This document shows, in pieces, positions 45,391-54,935 of a stretch of 64,000 nt of DNA (its first letter is position 1; every line of letters starts with the position of its first letter). A program made the position numbers and the translations under genes. The notes beneath the pieces are model-generated. The model was not told the origin of the DNA. It ran no database searches and was given only the letters and a program-made list of their open reading frames with translations. The stretch comes from Mytilinidion resinicola (taxonomy: Eukaryota; Ascomycota; Dothideomycetes; Mytilinidiales; Mytilinidiaceae): positions 139,477 to 203,476 of the forward strand of contig NW_022985467.1 in NCBI RefSeq assembly GCF_010093595.1, written 5' to 3'.

Positions 45391-46184
45391 CTTCGAATCT
45401 TGGACTGTTCTACAGTAGTGAACGTTCCACGGCTCACTAGGTCATCTAGTTCGCGTTTTGCTGCCGCTATAAACCCGTCCCGTTCGGGGTGGTTTTGTAG
45501 TTGTTTCCAGTGCCTTGGTGCTTCCTGGAGAGAGTCTCTGTGAGGGCCTGCTGGTGCAGTAGTAGGGCCTGCCGTATACGTTGCTTGTAGTGCAAGGGCC
45601 GCAGCAAAGGCGGAGTGTAGGCCCGGCAGGGCATCGTCGTACGCATCGCGTTCGGCGATGGACGAGTGCAGGGCTGCACGGGGCTTGGCGGGTTTCTTGT
45701 CTCGTACAGGACGAGAGGACGAATCTATAGGCACTGTAGATGCCGTAGTAGCCGCTGATGCCGTGGTAGCAGCTGATGCCGTAGTAGCAGCTGATGCCGT
45801 GGTCTCAGCTAATGCCGTAGTGGCCGTAGTGGCCGTAGTGGCCGTAGTGGCCGTAGGTGATGTAGATCCGCTATTCCTGTCCACCCCCGAGGATGCAGAG
45901 ACCGATCGGGATGATGGCGTAGCTGATTGTGCGGGGGATCTAGATCTTGGTGACAGCGTGTTCGTAGGTGTAGGCAGGCCAGCTGCGGTTTCCGCGGGCG
46001 AATGTTCGCTGTCTGATTCGGTTGATAGCTGTTGAGGCTGTTGCCGCGGACGTACGATGATGGTATCTAGTAATTCGTCGTCACTGTCACCGTCAACGCT
46101 GTATACGCGTGGCTCTCGTTGTTGTTCCTGTTCCTGTTCATCGTATTCCAGCGTTCGTACAAGCTGTTCGATGGGCACCTGCAA
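45252..46184 (-). pseudogene. copia pol linker between integrase and RT
   Basis: Same frame as gag-integrase. It carries the usual low-complexity region between integrase and RT (acidic, then Ser/Thr/Ala repeats with five TTASAA-like copies, then HSSIAERDAYDDALPG and the start of RT, WKQLQNHPERDGFIAAAKRELDDL). It runs out of frame after SPIQSL near 45390. The Ala/Thr repeats are encoded by a GCCGTAGTAGC-type minisatellite at about 45730-45860. Confidence 0.82.
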
Positions 46185-46205
46185 TTCGTCTGCGAGGTCT
46201 ATCTC

Positions 46206-46436
46206 ACTCAGGTTAAATTGATGTGAACTCTGATTTCTATAGACGTCTAGCTAGTTGTATATATACTAGGGGAAGGAAGGGGGGCCACCCCCTGGGTGGC
46301 GCGCTAGTAAGTTCAGCTGAACACTGCACAGCTGAGTTTTCAGCTGGGCTCTCCACAGCTGAGATCTCAGCTGTGTTCTCTACAGCTGATGTTCGGAGTA
46401 GCTTTCTAGCATATGAGTTGTTGATCCTAGGTTGTA
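46206..46436 (-). repeat. LTR-like segment inside copia pol
   Basis: Plus strand starts ACTCAGGTTAAATTGATGTG, close to the 3' LTR start, and contains the same TATATACTAGGGGAAGGA motif. It ends CATATGAGTTGTTGATCCTA then GGTTGTAG, like the LTR end but lacking the last 16-20 bases. The middle differs and carries five CAGCTG-based repeats. It interrupts pol between VIFDEEKFYN and EIDLADELQVP and adds a TAG stop at 46380. Confidence 0.82.
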
Positions 46437-48902
46437 GAATTTTTCTTCATCAAATATAACATCCCGTGTTCGTACGGCCTTCTCTAGGCTAGGGACCCAG
46501 ATGAGATAGATGTTTGATGATTCGTAGCCCACTAGGCAGCCTATGTGTGCACGGGGCGTAGTCTTCGGCACCTTGGGTAGGCGCTTTTTCAACGTATAGG
46601 CACGGCAGCCGAATACCCGTAGATGGGCAATGCTTGGGTCAACCGGCGTGATTCCCAAGCTTTCCTGTATAGCAATCCAGGGGGTTTTCCATCCGATGGA
46701 TTCCGTAGGCGTCCTGTTAAGTAGGTAGGCAGCTGTATTATATAGGAATGGCCAGAGATTTCCAGGTAGGTTGCACTGCGCACGCAGGCAACGGGCTTTG
46801 AGAATAAGGATTCCACCTGCACGTTCTGCGCCACCATTCTGCATATAGTTTCCTGGCGTTGATTGTTCTAGGACGATGCCACGTTCACGTATCCAGACAC
46901 GAAATGGATGATCTTCACGGCTGCCTAGGGTGCGTTCGCCATCAGTCTTCAGGAATCGAACAGTAACGCCAGGGAATTGAGTTTCCAGCTTAGCTACTTC
47001 TTCCATTAGGGCCTGGGGCAGTTCGCTCGGCGTGTTGATGTTCCTGGTCACGTGATATTTCGTGGATTCGCACCAGAGATGTAGACACTTGGTATTGTCG
47101 TTGAAGCCGGGTTCTTCAAATATCATATCGAAATGCAGCCGTTCGAACGGCCGTGTAGCATGCCGCATAGGAGAGACACGTGAAATTTGCTGTGTGATTT
47201 TGCTAACGGCGCATTGTTCGCATTCGTGTATTGCCGGGCCTAGCAATTGAACGTCCCCTTGTGCATCTGGGAGAACAGCTGCTGTTAACTTTTGTACAGC
47301 TTTTGGGCGTGCATGGCCTAGCCGAAGATGCCATAGTAGCCCTAGGGCTGTTACTGATGGCTGGAGTTCCACAGGCCGTGCGGAGTATGCCCCTCGTGCT
47401 GGTGGGCGTGCGATGCGTGGCTGCGTGATGTATGCAGAGATGTCATTTTCCGTTTGGATGTTCTCTGGCTCAATAAATTGGATAACGTTTTGTCCAGCTT
47501 TCTCTAGGAGTTTTGCCCAGATAACTTCCCTGCCGTAGTCTAGGCTGTATAGGAAATTCCGTTCGTTGTTCCAGAACACCCCTTTGGCGTTCAGTTTCCG
47601 GAGGGAAACAATGTTCACGTTGAACCCTGGGATATAGGCGGAATCGGAAAGCATGGCGTAGTGTATGCTATTTGAACTTTCTAGTGAGATTTTTGCTGTC
47701 CCGAATCCCGTGATAGATTCTACACCCTTTCCTGTGTAGCAGGCAATGTTTGTTTGTTCAATGTTGCCCGTAAACCAATGCGCAGTATTGAACACGTGCG
47801 TTGTAGCACTTGAATCTAGGATAACGGAATTCCGTAGCTGATACGGTGGGGCCGTTGAGAACAAAGCTGGTGGAGTAGAGGAACGATCTGGTGCTGAGAA
47901 TGCAACTGCAAATGCAGAGATAGCCCCAGGAGTAGGGCCCCTAAATTCCTCCTGCATCTTTCGAATCCGCTCCTGGTTTGTTGGATACTGTTGCTCAAGC
48001 GCTTTTTTCACTTTTTCCTGAATTCCTGCATCCATCTGCCAGCCAGTAGGACGTTTGTCAGCACAGATATACGGGCAGTTACGCCACAGATGGGTTTCTC
48101 CGCATAGGCAGGGCGTCAGGGTTTTAGGGGAATCGGCTTGTTCTTTTGGTTTGATTTCCTGGCCCTGCAACGTAGTGGCGTAGGCCGAGTGGGGATCCTT
48201 GCCCTGGGATGCTAGTTTCTCGTGTCGCTGTATTCGGAACTTGCTGACTAGATCCGCTAGGCTAGGTGCTGATTCCTTAGCATCCGTTCGGCGTGCAATC
48301 TCCTGGCGCCAGTAGCCTGCAAATTCTGGATGTTTTCCCATTAGGGACAGTAGAAAGTCAATTTGGGCACGGTTGCCGATGGCCTCAGGCAGCTGTAGTC
48401 TTGATGCATCACTGTAAAACGTTTCCCAGTCCATTAGCCATTTCTCTATGGTTCGTTCCGTGGGGTGGTGCTTCTGCTTCTGCCATAGGTTGTAGATTTC
48501 GTGCCGGCGTGCTTCATCCGATGGCGCAATGGATTTCTCGAGTTTGGCAAGTAGATCGCGTGCTGCTGAGATGCCGTAGGTCTACGTGGTGTATTTGGCA
48601 TCCACGGTTTGTAGGATAAAAATGCGTATGTCCTGCAGTGATTCCTTTTGCTTGTCGAATAGGACCTTGTTGTCCTTGTATTCATCGTATGCCATCTTCC
48701 AGGTCATTTGCGCGGCGAACGTATTTTCATCAGCTTCCGGGGGCGCAGGCTTCGTAGGTTTTGGAAGTTGTTCATCGGCGTTCGCATCTGTTGATGGATC
48801 GATGATGCCCCATATTCCCTTTCGTTCGGCCTTTGCCTGGATAATTTGAATCCAGGATTCCCATACGGCTGGTGATGATAAGATGACGTTTTCTGTCGGC
48901 AT
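46380..48902 (-). pseudogene. copia gag - protease - integrase (one amber stop)
   Basis: Starts at ATG 48902 (MPTENVILSSPAVWESW). The frame contains one TAG at 48584-48582 (after DAKYTT) and is otherwise open to 46380. Gag includes a compact CxC-x3-H-x4-C knuckle (CLCGETHLWRNC). The protease site is ILDSSATTH. The GAG-pre-integrase HLRLGHA motif and the integrase D, D, E residues are visible in LHFDMIFEE, LKTDGERT and GNYMQNGGAERAGG. A CAG-to-TAG change fits the stop. The last 16 codons come from the LTR-like insert. Confidence 0.9.
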
Positions 48903-49017
48903 TGTGGAAGACGTGATGGAAGAATAACAAGATTGGTTATGGAGGATTGTGGATCGAGAGTCTATCGAATGCTGATTGCGTTGATTGGTGATGCAGGCGA
49001 TGATCCGTGTAAGTTTT

Positions 49018-49030
49018 CCGGGCTCATAAC
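49018..49030 (-). other. primer binding site (initiator tRNA-Met anticodon half)
   Basis: Directly inside the 5' LTR the plus strand is CCGGGCTCATAAC, which equals the anticodon stem-loop of eukaryotic initiator tRNA-Met (anticodon CAT). Priming from an internal half-tRNA is known for Drosophila copia and yeast Ty5. Copia element 2 has the RIP-altered equivalent at 57280-57289. Confidence 0.8.
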
Positions 49031-49194
49031 ACTCAGGTTGTGAAGAAGCAGTTCTGTGTTGATTTGAAGAGGCATAAGGCCCGTATATATAACCTATCAA
49101 AGGGGGGGGGGGGGGGGGGTACTCCCCTGTTCCCCCTTGTTACGGATATGGAAGGATGTAACGCCACTGACACGCTAGTAGTGACAACCTGAGT
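49031..49194 (-). repeat. 5' LTR of copia element 1, 164 bp
   Basis: Plus-strand edges ACTCAGGTTG (49031) and CAACCTGAGT (49194) are perfect inverted repeats. It contains an 18-G run (49102-49119) and a GTATATATAA box. Apart from the ends and these landmarks it does not match the 273-bp 3' LTR. Confidence 0.82.
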
Positions 49195-49199
49195 AGATC

Positions 49200-52100
49200 T
49201 GTATATGCATCCAGTTCTCAACTCATCAGACGAAGCAGGTGTGATCTACTTGCATCACCGGAACGATCACTCTCATTACGTCTTTGGCCGGCAGGCCTCC
49301 GGTAGGCCAGCGAAAGGGCACTGCTTGGATGTGAAGCTGCCTGGCCCGTCAGAAGGTTATCTCAACATGCCCAAGCAAGCCTTTAGGGTCTTGCCCGACA
49401 AGGCCAAGAACATCTGGATTTTGCAAGCGTTAGCAGAGACTACGCTAGCTGTCAACGGCGTCAAGCTGATCGCAGCTGGGAAAGGAAAGACCGAAGGAAA
49501 TTTCCACAGCTCGATATACCTCCATCCGGAAGCGGCCAATGAGGTCGTAGTAGACGCGCTGGAGATTCAGATCTGGACCGTCCGCGACGCTGAGCTAGCC
49601 GCGAACAAGTCTTTTGAAGATGTTCCAACCATGGCTGAGTACTTTGCGAAGAAACTCGAGATCGTCGACGGGACGGCGACCTTGGTTGACCCTACGGTTG
49701 CTGTAAAAAACATGGACCAGGCAGTTACTAATGTTAAGCCTAAAGCGAAGGACAACCTGCGCTACGTACTCGAGAAGGGCGGTTTCGGTGACTTTCTGGT
49801 AGTCATTCATTCGTTCAGTGGCAAGAGGTTACTAGGCAAGTTCTACGACTTGGAGAAAGCTGGAGAGAACGCAAAGTGCGAGCGAAATCTGAGGGTCATG
49901 GCAAGACTCGATATGCCGGTAAGTTCAGTAATTCCAGAAAGAGTAATACGCGAATGCTAATTTGAATCAGGACGACCCTGCCATACTCAAAATACTCGAC
50001 GAGTGCGTCATTAGCAACTTCCGAGTGATCTTGACGAACACCCCGGAGCGATGGGCAGAGCTCTCAGAGTATCTCAAAATGATGGATTTTCACACCTGGT
50101 CTAAAGACGATAGAACGCTTGCTGCTAATCACTTTTGCCGAGCCATCATGACCGCCTTGGAGAAGCTGCACGCAAAGCGGATTACCATGGGAGAGTTACT
50201 GCCACAGCACATCGCCATACATCATTTAACAGTATCTGGTGCTAAGGTATTCTTGATCAGCTTGTCAAAAGTCAAGAAGCATTCAACCGCAAATAAAGCG
50301 TTCGAGAAGGCATGTCTCAAGGACACCAAGGAGGCAGTTCGTGCTATGCGGTTGATCATGATGTATCCTGATCTTCTTGTCGCCGCACATTTTCAGCATA
50401 CCGAGGGCATTGTGTCCCAGCCAGGCCCAGTCAAGCGCTCCAATTTGGGGAAGCACGACGAGCAGCCAGCTAAGAAGCGCAAAACTGACGGCGAACCGGA
50501 ATATTCGGGTAGCGATCATCCATACGTTGGTGTTCCTGAGAATCCAGACGCAGCATGGCATTTGAAAAAAGCCCAGGACGACCTGAAAGAGGCGGAAGAT
50601 AAGTGGAACAAGTACAAACTCGCCAAAGAGTATGATCCGCTGAGCCACATAGACTCTGTCCTTGGCACAGCAGTGTACAATGCTAAGAGGCGGGTTGTGA
50701 AATTCAAGAAAGAGGTACAGAAAGAGGCAACGAAGCGCGCTTTGGACATTGCAGGGGGGTGGACTATGCCACTAAACACTTCCCATCGCCGAGTATACTA
50801 CAACAAAGTCACCAATGAGGTGTCGGAGACCATGCCTCCTGTCGCTGATTACCTTCGCAAAGTCAAGCTATCCGCAGAACATCCAGCCCTCGAGGAAAAT
50901 AGAACAGACGAAAAGCCGGAGCACTGCCAAAATGTTTTAGTACAGGATAGCTACGCATACCGACAACCGCTTGAAGACGTAGACGGAAACTATTCCTTTG
51001 GATACCCCATTCTAGACGCGATATTTCGGGATTTTGGCACACTGACCTGGGATTGGACCGCCAAGGAAATCATTCGGCAGATTCGGGTGGCCGAAGGGGA
51101 ATGCAGTGATCCCTGGCGTACTCTGGATGTCGTCAAGTCCTGGAAAGTGCATGCGAAAGATAGTCCTGATGGAGACGTGTTGGTCGATATGAAGGATCTT
51201 GGGACATTTTTCGGGTTCATTCTGCAAATCTGGCCGACGTGGGGTAAGACTCTTCAGACAAAGGCGAAGGCTTACATTGACAAGGTGAAAAATCCGGACT
51301 TTTGCCTTGGTAAAGATCTTCGGGCATTGGCGAGAGACCTAGCTAGTTTGGGCAACATGCCTTCACAGTTAGCGGACGCCTTCAAAACTCTCTTGAACTG
51401 CAAGATCGGCAATTTCTTTGAGCTCAACAACACATTCAAGCTGTGGTACCACGTACCCAGCAGCATGTTCAATGGAACCCAGCTTCTATCTATGGCTGAC
51501 AAAGGTCCTTACGAGCGGTGCAAAGAGTCTAGTTTCCGTCCTCCATTCCAGCAGGTAAGAGGCGATCCAAAGCTGGAGGGACACTATATCAGCATAGACC
51601 TCCTACCCAAGTTGGCGAAAGAGCTTGAAATGGAAGTCGTAGGAACGCCGGCGGAGCCATCGGAACGCACAGTAGACGCAGCCGACTTCTCGATCGTAGA
51701 CTCGAGGCGCTCCATGATTCTTGTCAAAAAGACCTCTTTGCGATGGGCAGAACTGGATAGGATCACGAGGAATATAAATTTCCAATTGCACGGAAAGTTA
51801 CGCGAAGTTACCCAGGCCCATTTAGAAGGATACTTCTTCAACAAAGAAGCAAAGATTCCTGATAACGTCGACCGTCCGGAGCATTGGTATGACTTCAACT
51901 TGCGGAAGTACCCCTTTGCGTCTTATATTACAAACACCGACACAGCTGATGAAGAAGCGTATTCTACACCTTCGCAGTCAGTCACCCCGGTAGTAGACGA
52001 GATGTTGAAAAAACAGCTTCAAAAGCAGGCGTTGAGTCGAATTGGTCCTTGGCTTAAATCAACGCGCGAGCGTCGCATCCCATCAAAACTTCGTCGCACC

Positions 52101-52511
52101 CCAGTAGAACCTCGTCGCACCCCAGTAGAGCCTCGTCGTTACCCAGTGGAGCCCTTTTGCGATCCAGTGGAGCCTCATCCAGTGGACGATTCGCAAGTAG
52201 GCCACCAACAAGAGATTGTGGAGCAGGAAGCATCATCGTCATCCCAGAGAACAGTCAAAGCGCCAGAGCCTAAACAAGTGAAAGAAGGAGCGTGGCAGGC
52301 AGATGACTTCTGGGTGGATTCGGCTGTCGCGGAAGAGGATGATGAGGGGTGGGAGACTGACGACGAAAGCGACTGGGAGACCATCACGGACGACGACGAC
52401 AACGAGGTCCGATTCGATAATCAGGACATGGTATTCGTCGTGGTTGATAAGGATAGTGAGTCCAACTCTGATGAAGGAGCAACTATTTTGGTGTATGTGA
52501 GGGAGGAGTAA
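49200..52511 (+). CDS. degenerate FHA - pseudokinase - WW-like protein, 3' part
   Basis: Main part of the gene whose first 72 codons lie at 43426. Introns: 49919-49970 (GTAAGT...AATCAG), phase 0; the ORF from ATG 49205 gives 1084 residues. In full-gene numbering: FHA-like domain about 86-190 with the FGR turn and the LAVNG motif, but the Ser-x-x-His core replaced; kinase-like region about 255-425 with a glycine-rich loop (EKGGFGDF) and a possible VAIK lysine (LLGKFY), while HRD is MGE and DFG is lost, so a pseudokinase; nuclear-localisation-like KKRKTDG; a WW-like segment about 574-605 (GGWTMPLN, RRVYYNKVTNE) lacking the second Trp; unknown helical domains to about 900; RRTPVEP repeats; an acidic C terminus. 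FHA plus kinase recalls Chk2/Rad53, but the active site is gone. A signalling scaffold is the best guess. Confidence 0.8.
49919..49970 (+). other. intron of the FHA/pseudokinase gene
   Basis: 52 nt, GTAAGT donor, TGCTAAT branch site, AATCAG acceptor, phase 0. The decayed paralogue has intron-like sequence at the corresponding kinase-region position (53788-53833). Confidence 0.85.
52080..52190 (+). repeat. 21-bp coding repeats (RRTPVEP)
   Basis: Tandem CGTCGCACCCCAGTAGA(A/G)CCT-type units, two near-perfect then decaying to RRYPVEP, FCDPVEP and HPVDD. Encodes a basic Pro-rich stretch before the acidic tail. Confidence 0.85.
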
Positions 52512-53036
52512 GGCAGGTCACCTTCTCTCGTCGAGAGATCTTGTCGGGGCATTTGAGTACTTCGAGTTTCCTAATCCTTTGGCGCGATAAATATTCCTAA
52601 CTACAACGAAACGGGTTAATGAAACCACACAATATACCCCGACTCTTATCGGTTTGTCTGTGCACGTCTAACAAGCCTTTGGTGACACTTGGATTTAGTT
52701 TAAGTCACGTTGTATATGTACATCAGCGCTGGACGTTCCTCCAGCAAACCACGCAGCCAAAAGACTCAACTTCTAGTAGATAGAGGAACCACGCTTATCG
52801 CTATAAGTGCCTTGGTGGCTCCACATGTGCTCATATGGTGGAAACTGCTGTCTTATATAGTCTTTTATAATCATAAAACGCGTGAAAAATTGTTTGGTGG
52901 TCGAGGTGGTTGATATACCAATTGAACTTACCATGCAGACGTTGAAACCCGAAATATTTTTATACTGTTGGCCCAACCCGCATCGACAATGTAGAAGCAC
53001 GATACATTCTGATGAGATTCGGCAGATGGGATTGGA
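52512..53036. other. spacer between the two FHA-type copies
   Basis: AT-rich. No gene recognised. Presumably the 3' end of one copy and the promoter of the other. Confidence 0.4.
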
Positions 53037-54928
53037 ATGAACCACCATTCCGCAGCGGGGCTCGATTCGCTACAAGGATGGCGGATGATACCTCAGCCCC
53101 AGGAGTCGGACGGTGAAGACTATATGAAGTCAAATCCATCGTACACTTATCCCGAATACGATCCAAATGGGTGTATCATATTCTGTCAGGATCGGCAAGA
53201 CATATGGGACTGCACTTTCGGTAGAGATCACGAGGACGACTTTCTGCTCCCCTACAACGAGCAGGGTGTCAAGGTCATGCCACAAATAGCTTTTCGCATC
53301 GTCCCGAGCAAGAAACACAATCTCTGGATGGTCCAGGCGCTGTCCAAACAGTTCATCCGACTCAATGGTATATACCTATCGTATATTCCAATCTGAAAAC
53401 CCCCAAGGCCTACTTTTCGGTGTTACTGAATCCGGAGCGCTGTAATCAGATTCGAGTGGGGGAGATCAAGGTCCTTCTCTGGATAGTGCGGGAGGCGATT
53501 CACTGTTCTGGAAAACCGCAGAGGTTCCGGCAGCAGTGGACCTATTTGCCAAGAAGCTTCAGGTAAAAGGCTCAATTGGCACTCCGACGGCCGATCAACG
53601 CTCTATGCGCGAGATTCCTAACGTGAATACGTATCAACTTAAGCGATATATCCTGGACAAAAATCCAATATCCCCACTTACTATGAAGATCGTGAATCTG
53701 TTCACTGGAGAGGTTTACGCCGGCATTTTTTTCAACCAAGACCACGACGAGACACTTGAAATGAGTCTCCTCCGATGCATTGGAGTAAGTGTTCCGTCAT
53801 ATAATCCTACCTCAAATCACTGACGCACGATAGAAGCAACCTTCGATCCTGGCGTATACTGGCGAAATCCAGATAGACAGTAACAGGGTCTTTTTGTCAA
53901 GTGCACATGACGCCTATTTACCTCTCGATGTCTACATGGAACGAATGAACTTCGAGACACGAACACACGAACAGGAGAAGATCGCGCAGCCGCAGCAGGT
54001 CACTTGTTTCGAGAACTGGTTTACACTCTGGAAGTTCTTACCAAGCAGCGAATCATTCATGGAAGCGTCAATCCAAGGGCAATATGAATTCATCATCTCG
54101 GTCCTTCCGGCGCCAAGATTCTCCTTCGGGAGTTCTCCAACGCAAAGATGTTTGACGCCGCATCCGATGAGTTCCTGGCGCCGAGTAAAGAAGAAGCTAG
54201 GAAAGTTTTACAAGTCGTGCGTTTCTGCGCGGCCTATGCGAAGCTCAAAGCGGTTGCAGTTGGGCAGTTTCTCCCTGACATTGCCCCACTATCAAGGGAT
54301 TACGGGGTCGGAGATACGATGCCACCTCCAGCGAGCACTGGGACGAGACCGAACGAAACTGAGAAAGGTTTTTATGCAGCTGAGGAAGCGCACGAACTTG
54401 CAAAGATGAAGTGGCTTACTTACAAACGTAACCCTGGCTACACTCCGCTCAATGGAAAAGACAGAAGACTCGCCATGGCAGTATACAATACCTAAGTGCG
54501 GGTGAAGAAATTACGAATAGCCGTCCAGCAGGAGGCTGCCAGCCAATCCAAGAAGGACGAGGACCTACGACCTGGCTGGAGGCACTTTATGGATGCCAAC
54601 GGAGGTCCTGTCCATGTTCACCTGGAGCGTCAAGTTATACCGTCCGTCTACCCTGAAGCCCTGTATATGGGAGGAGAGAACAGCGCCCGCGGCCCAGAAT
54701 CTGGAGACGCTTCGCTTGCGTTCCATATATCTAGCAATAGAAAGGTTATACGCGTATTCGGAACTCATCGAGCACATCGATGATTGGATACGTCTAGGAC
54801 ACCCAATGTTCAGTCGTCTAGTTCAAGCTCTTCAGAAGGCGCTTCACCTTTGGGAGTGGTCAATCCTGGAAATTTGTAAGATATTACGGAACATCGAAAG
54901 GGATTGTCCGGATCCTTGGCGCCAGTGA
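53037..54928 (+). pseudogene. decayed, truncated paralogue of the FHA/pseudokinase/WW gene
   Basis: Read from ATG 53037. FHA-like part: FGRDHEDDFLLPYNEQG, then QALSKQFIRLNG; stop at 53394. Then NPERCNQIRVGEIKVLLWIV in another frame (matches HPEAANEVVVDALEIQIWTV of the intact copy), a shift to VDLFAKKLQ at 53536 on, an intron-like GTAAGT...GATAG at 53788-53833, kinase-like sequence with IIHGSVNPRAI then an in-frame TGA, IHHLGPSGAKILL, then a frame ending at TAA 54493 inside MAVYN, a WW-like GWRHFMDANGGPVHVH, and a last shift to CPDPWR. It stops abruptly at about 54928 where the hAT-like element begins. At least three frameshifts and two in-frame stops. Confidence 0.85.
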
Positions 54929-54935
54929 TCTTGTT

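Larger units (their letters stand above)
43643..49194 (-). mobile_element. Ty1/copia LTR retrotransposon, 5552 bp, defective
   Basis: Read on the minus strand: 5' LTR 49194-49031, primer site 49030-49018, gag from 48902, protease, integrase, an LTR-like insert, reverse transcriptase, RNase H ending at 43960, polypurine tract 43926-43916, 3' LTR 43915-43643. The order protease, integrase, RT defines copia. Flanked by the perfect 5-bp duplication AGATC. LTR ends are ACTCAGGTTG and CAACCTGAGT (AC...GT), not TG...CA. Lesions: amber in gag (48582), a 230-bp LTR-like piece in pol (46206-46436), a frameshift near 45390. The two LTRs differ in length and sequence. Composition is normal, so it has not been heavily RIP-mutated. 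Confidence 0.92.

Noticed and set aside
49102..49119. 18-G run as a functional G-quadruplex
   Set aside because: Homopolymer length is unreliable in assemblies and is explained by LTR sequence; noted only as a possible mis-assembly point.
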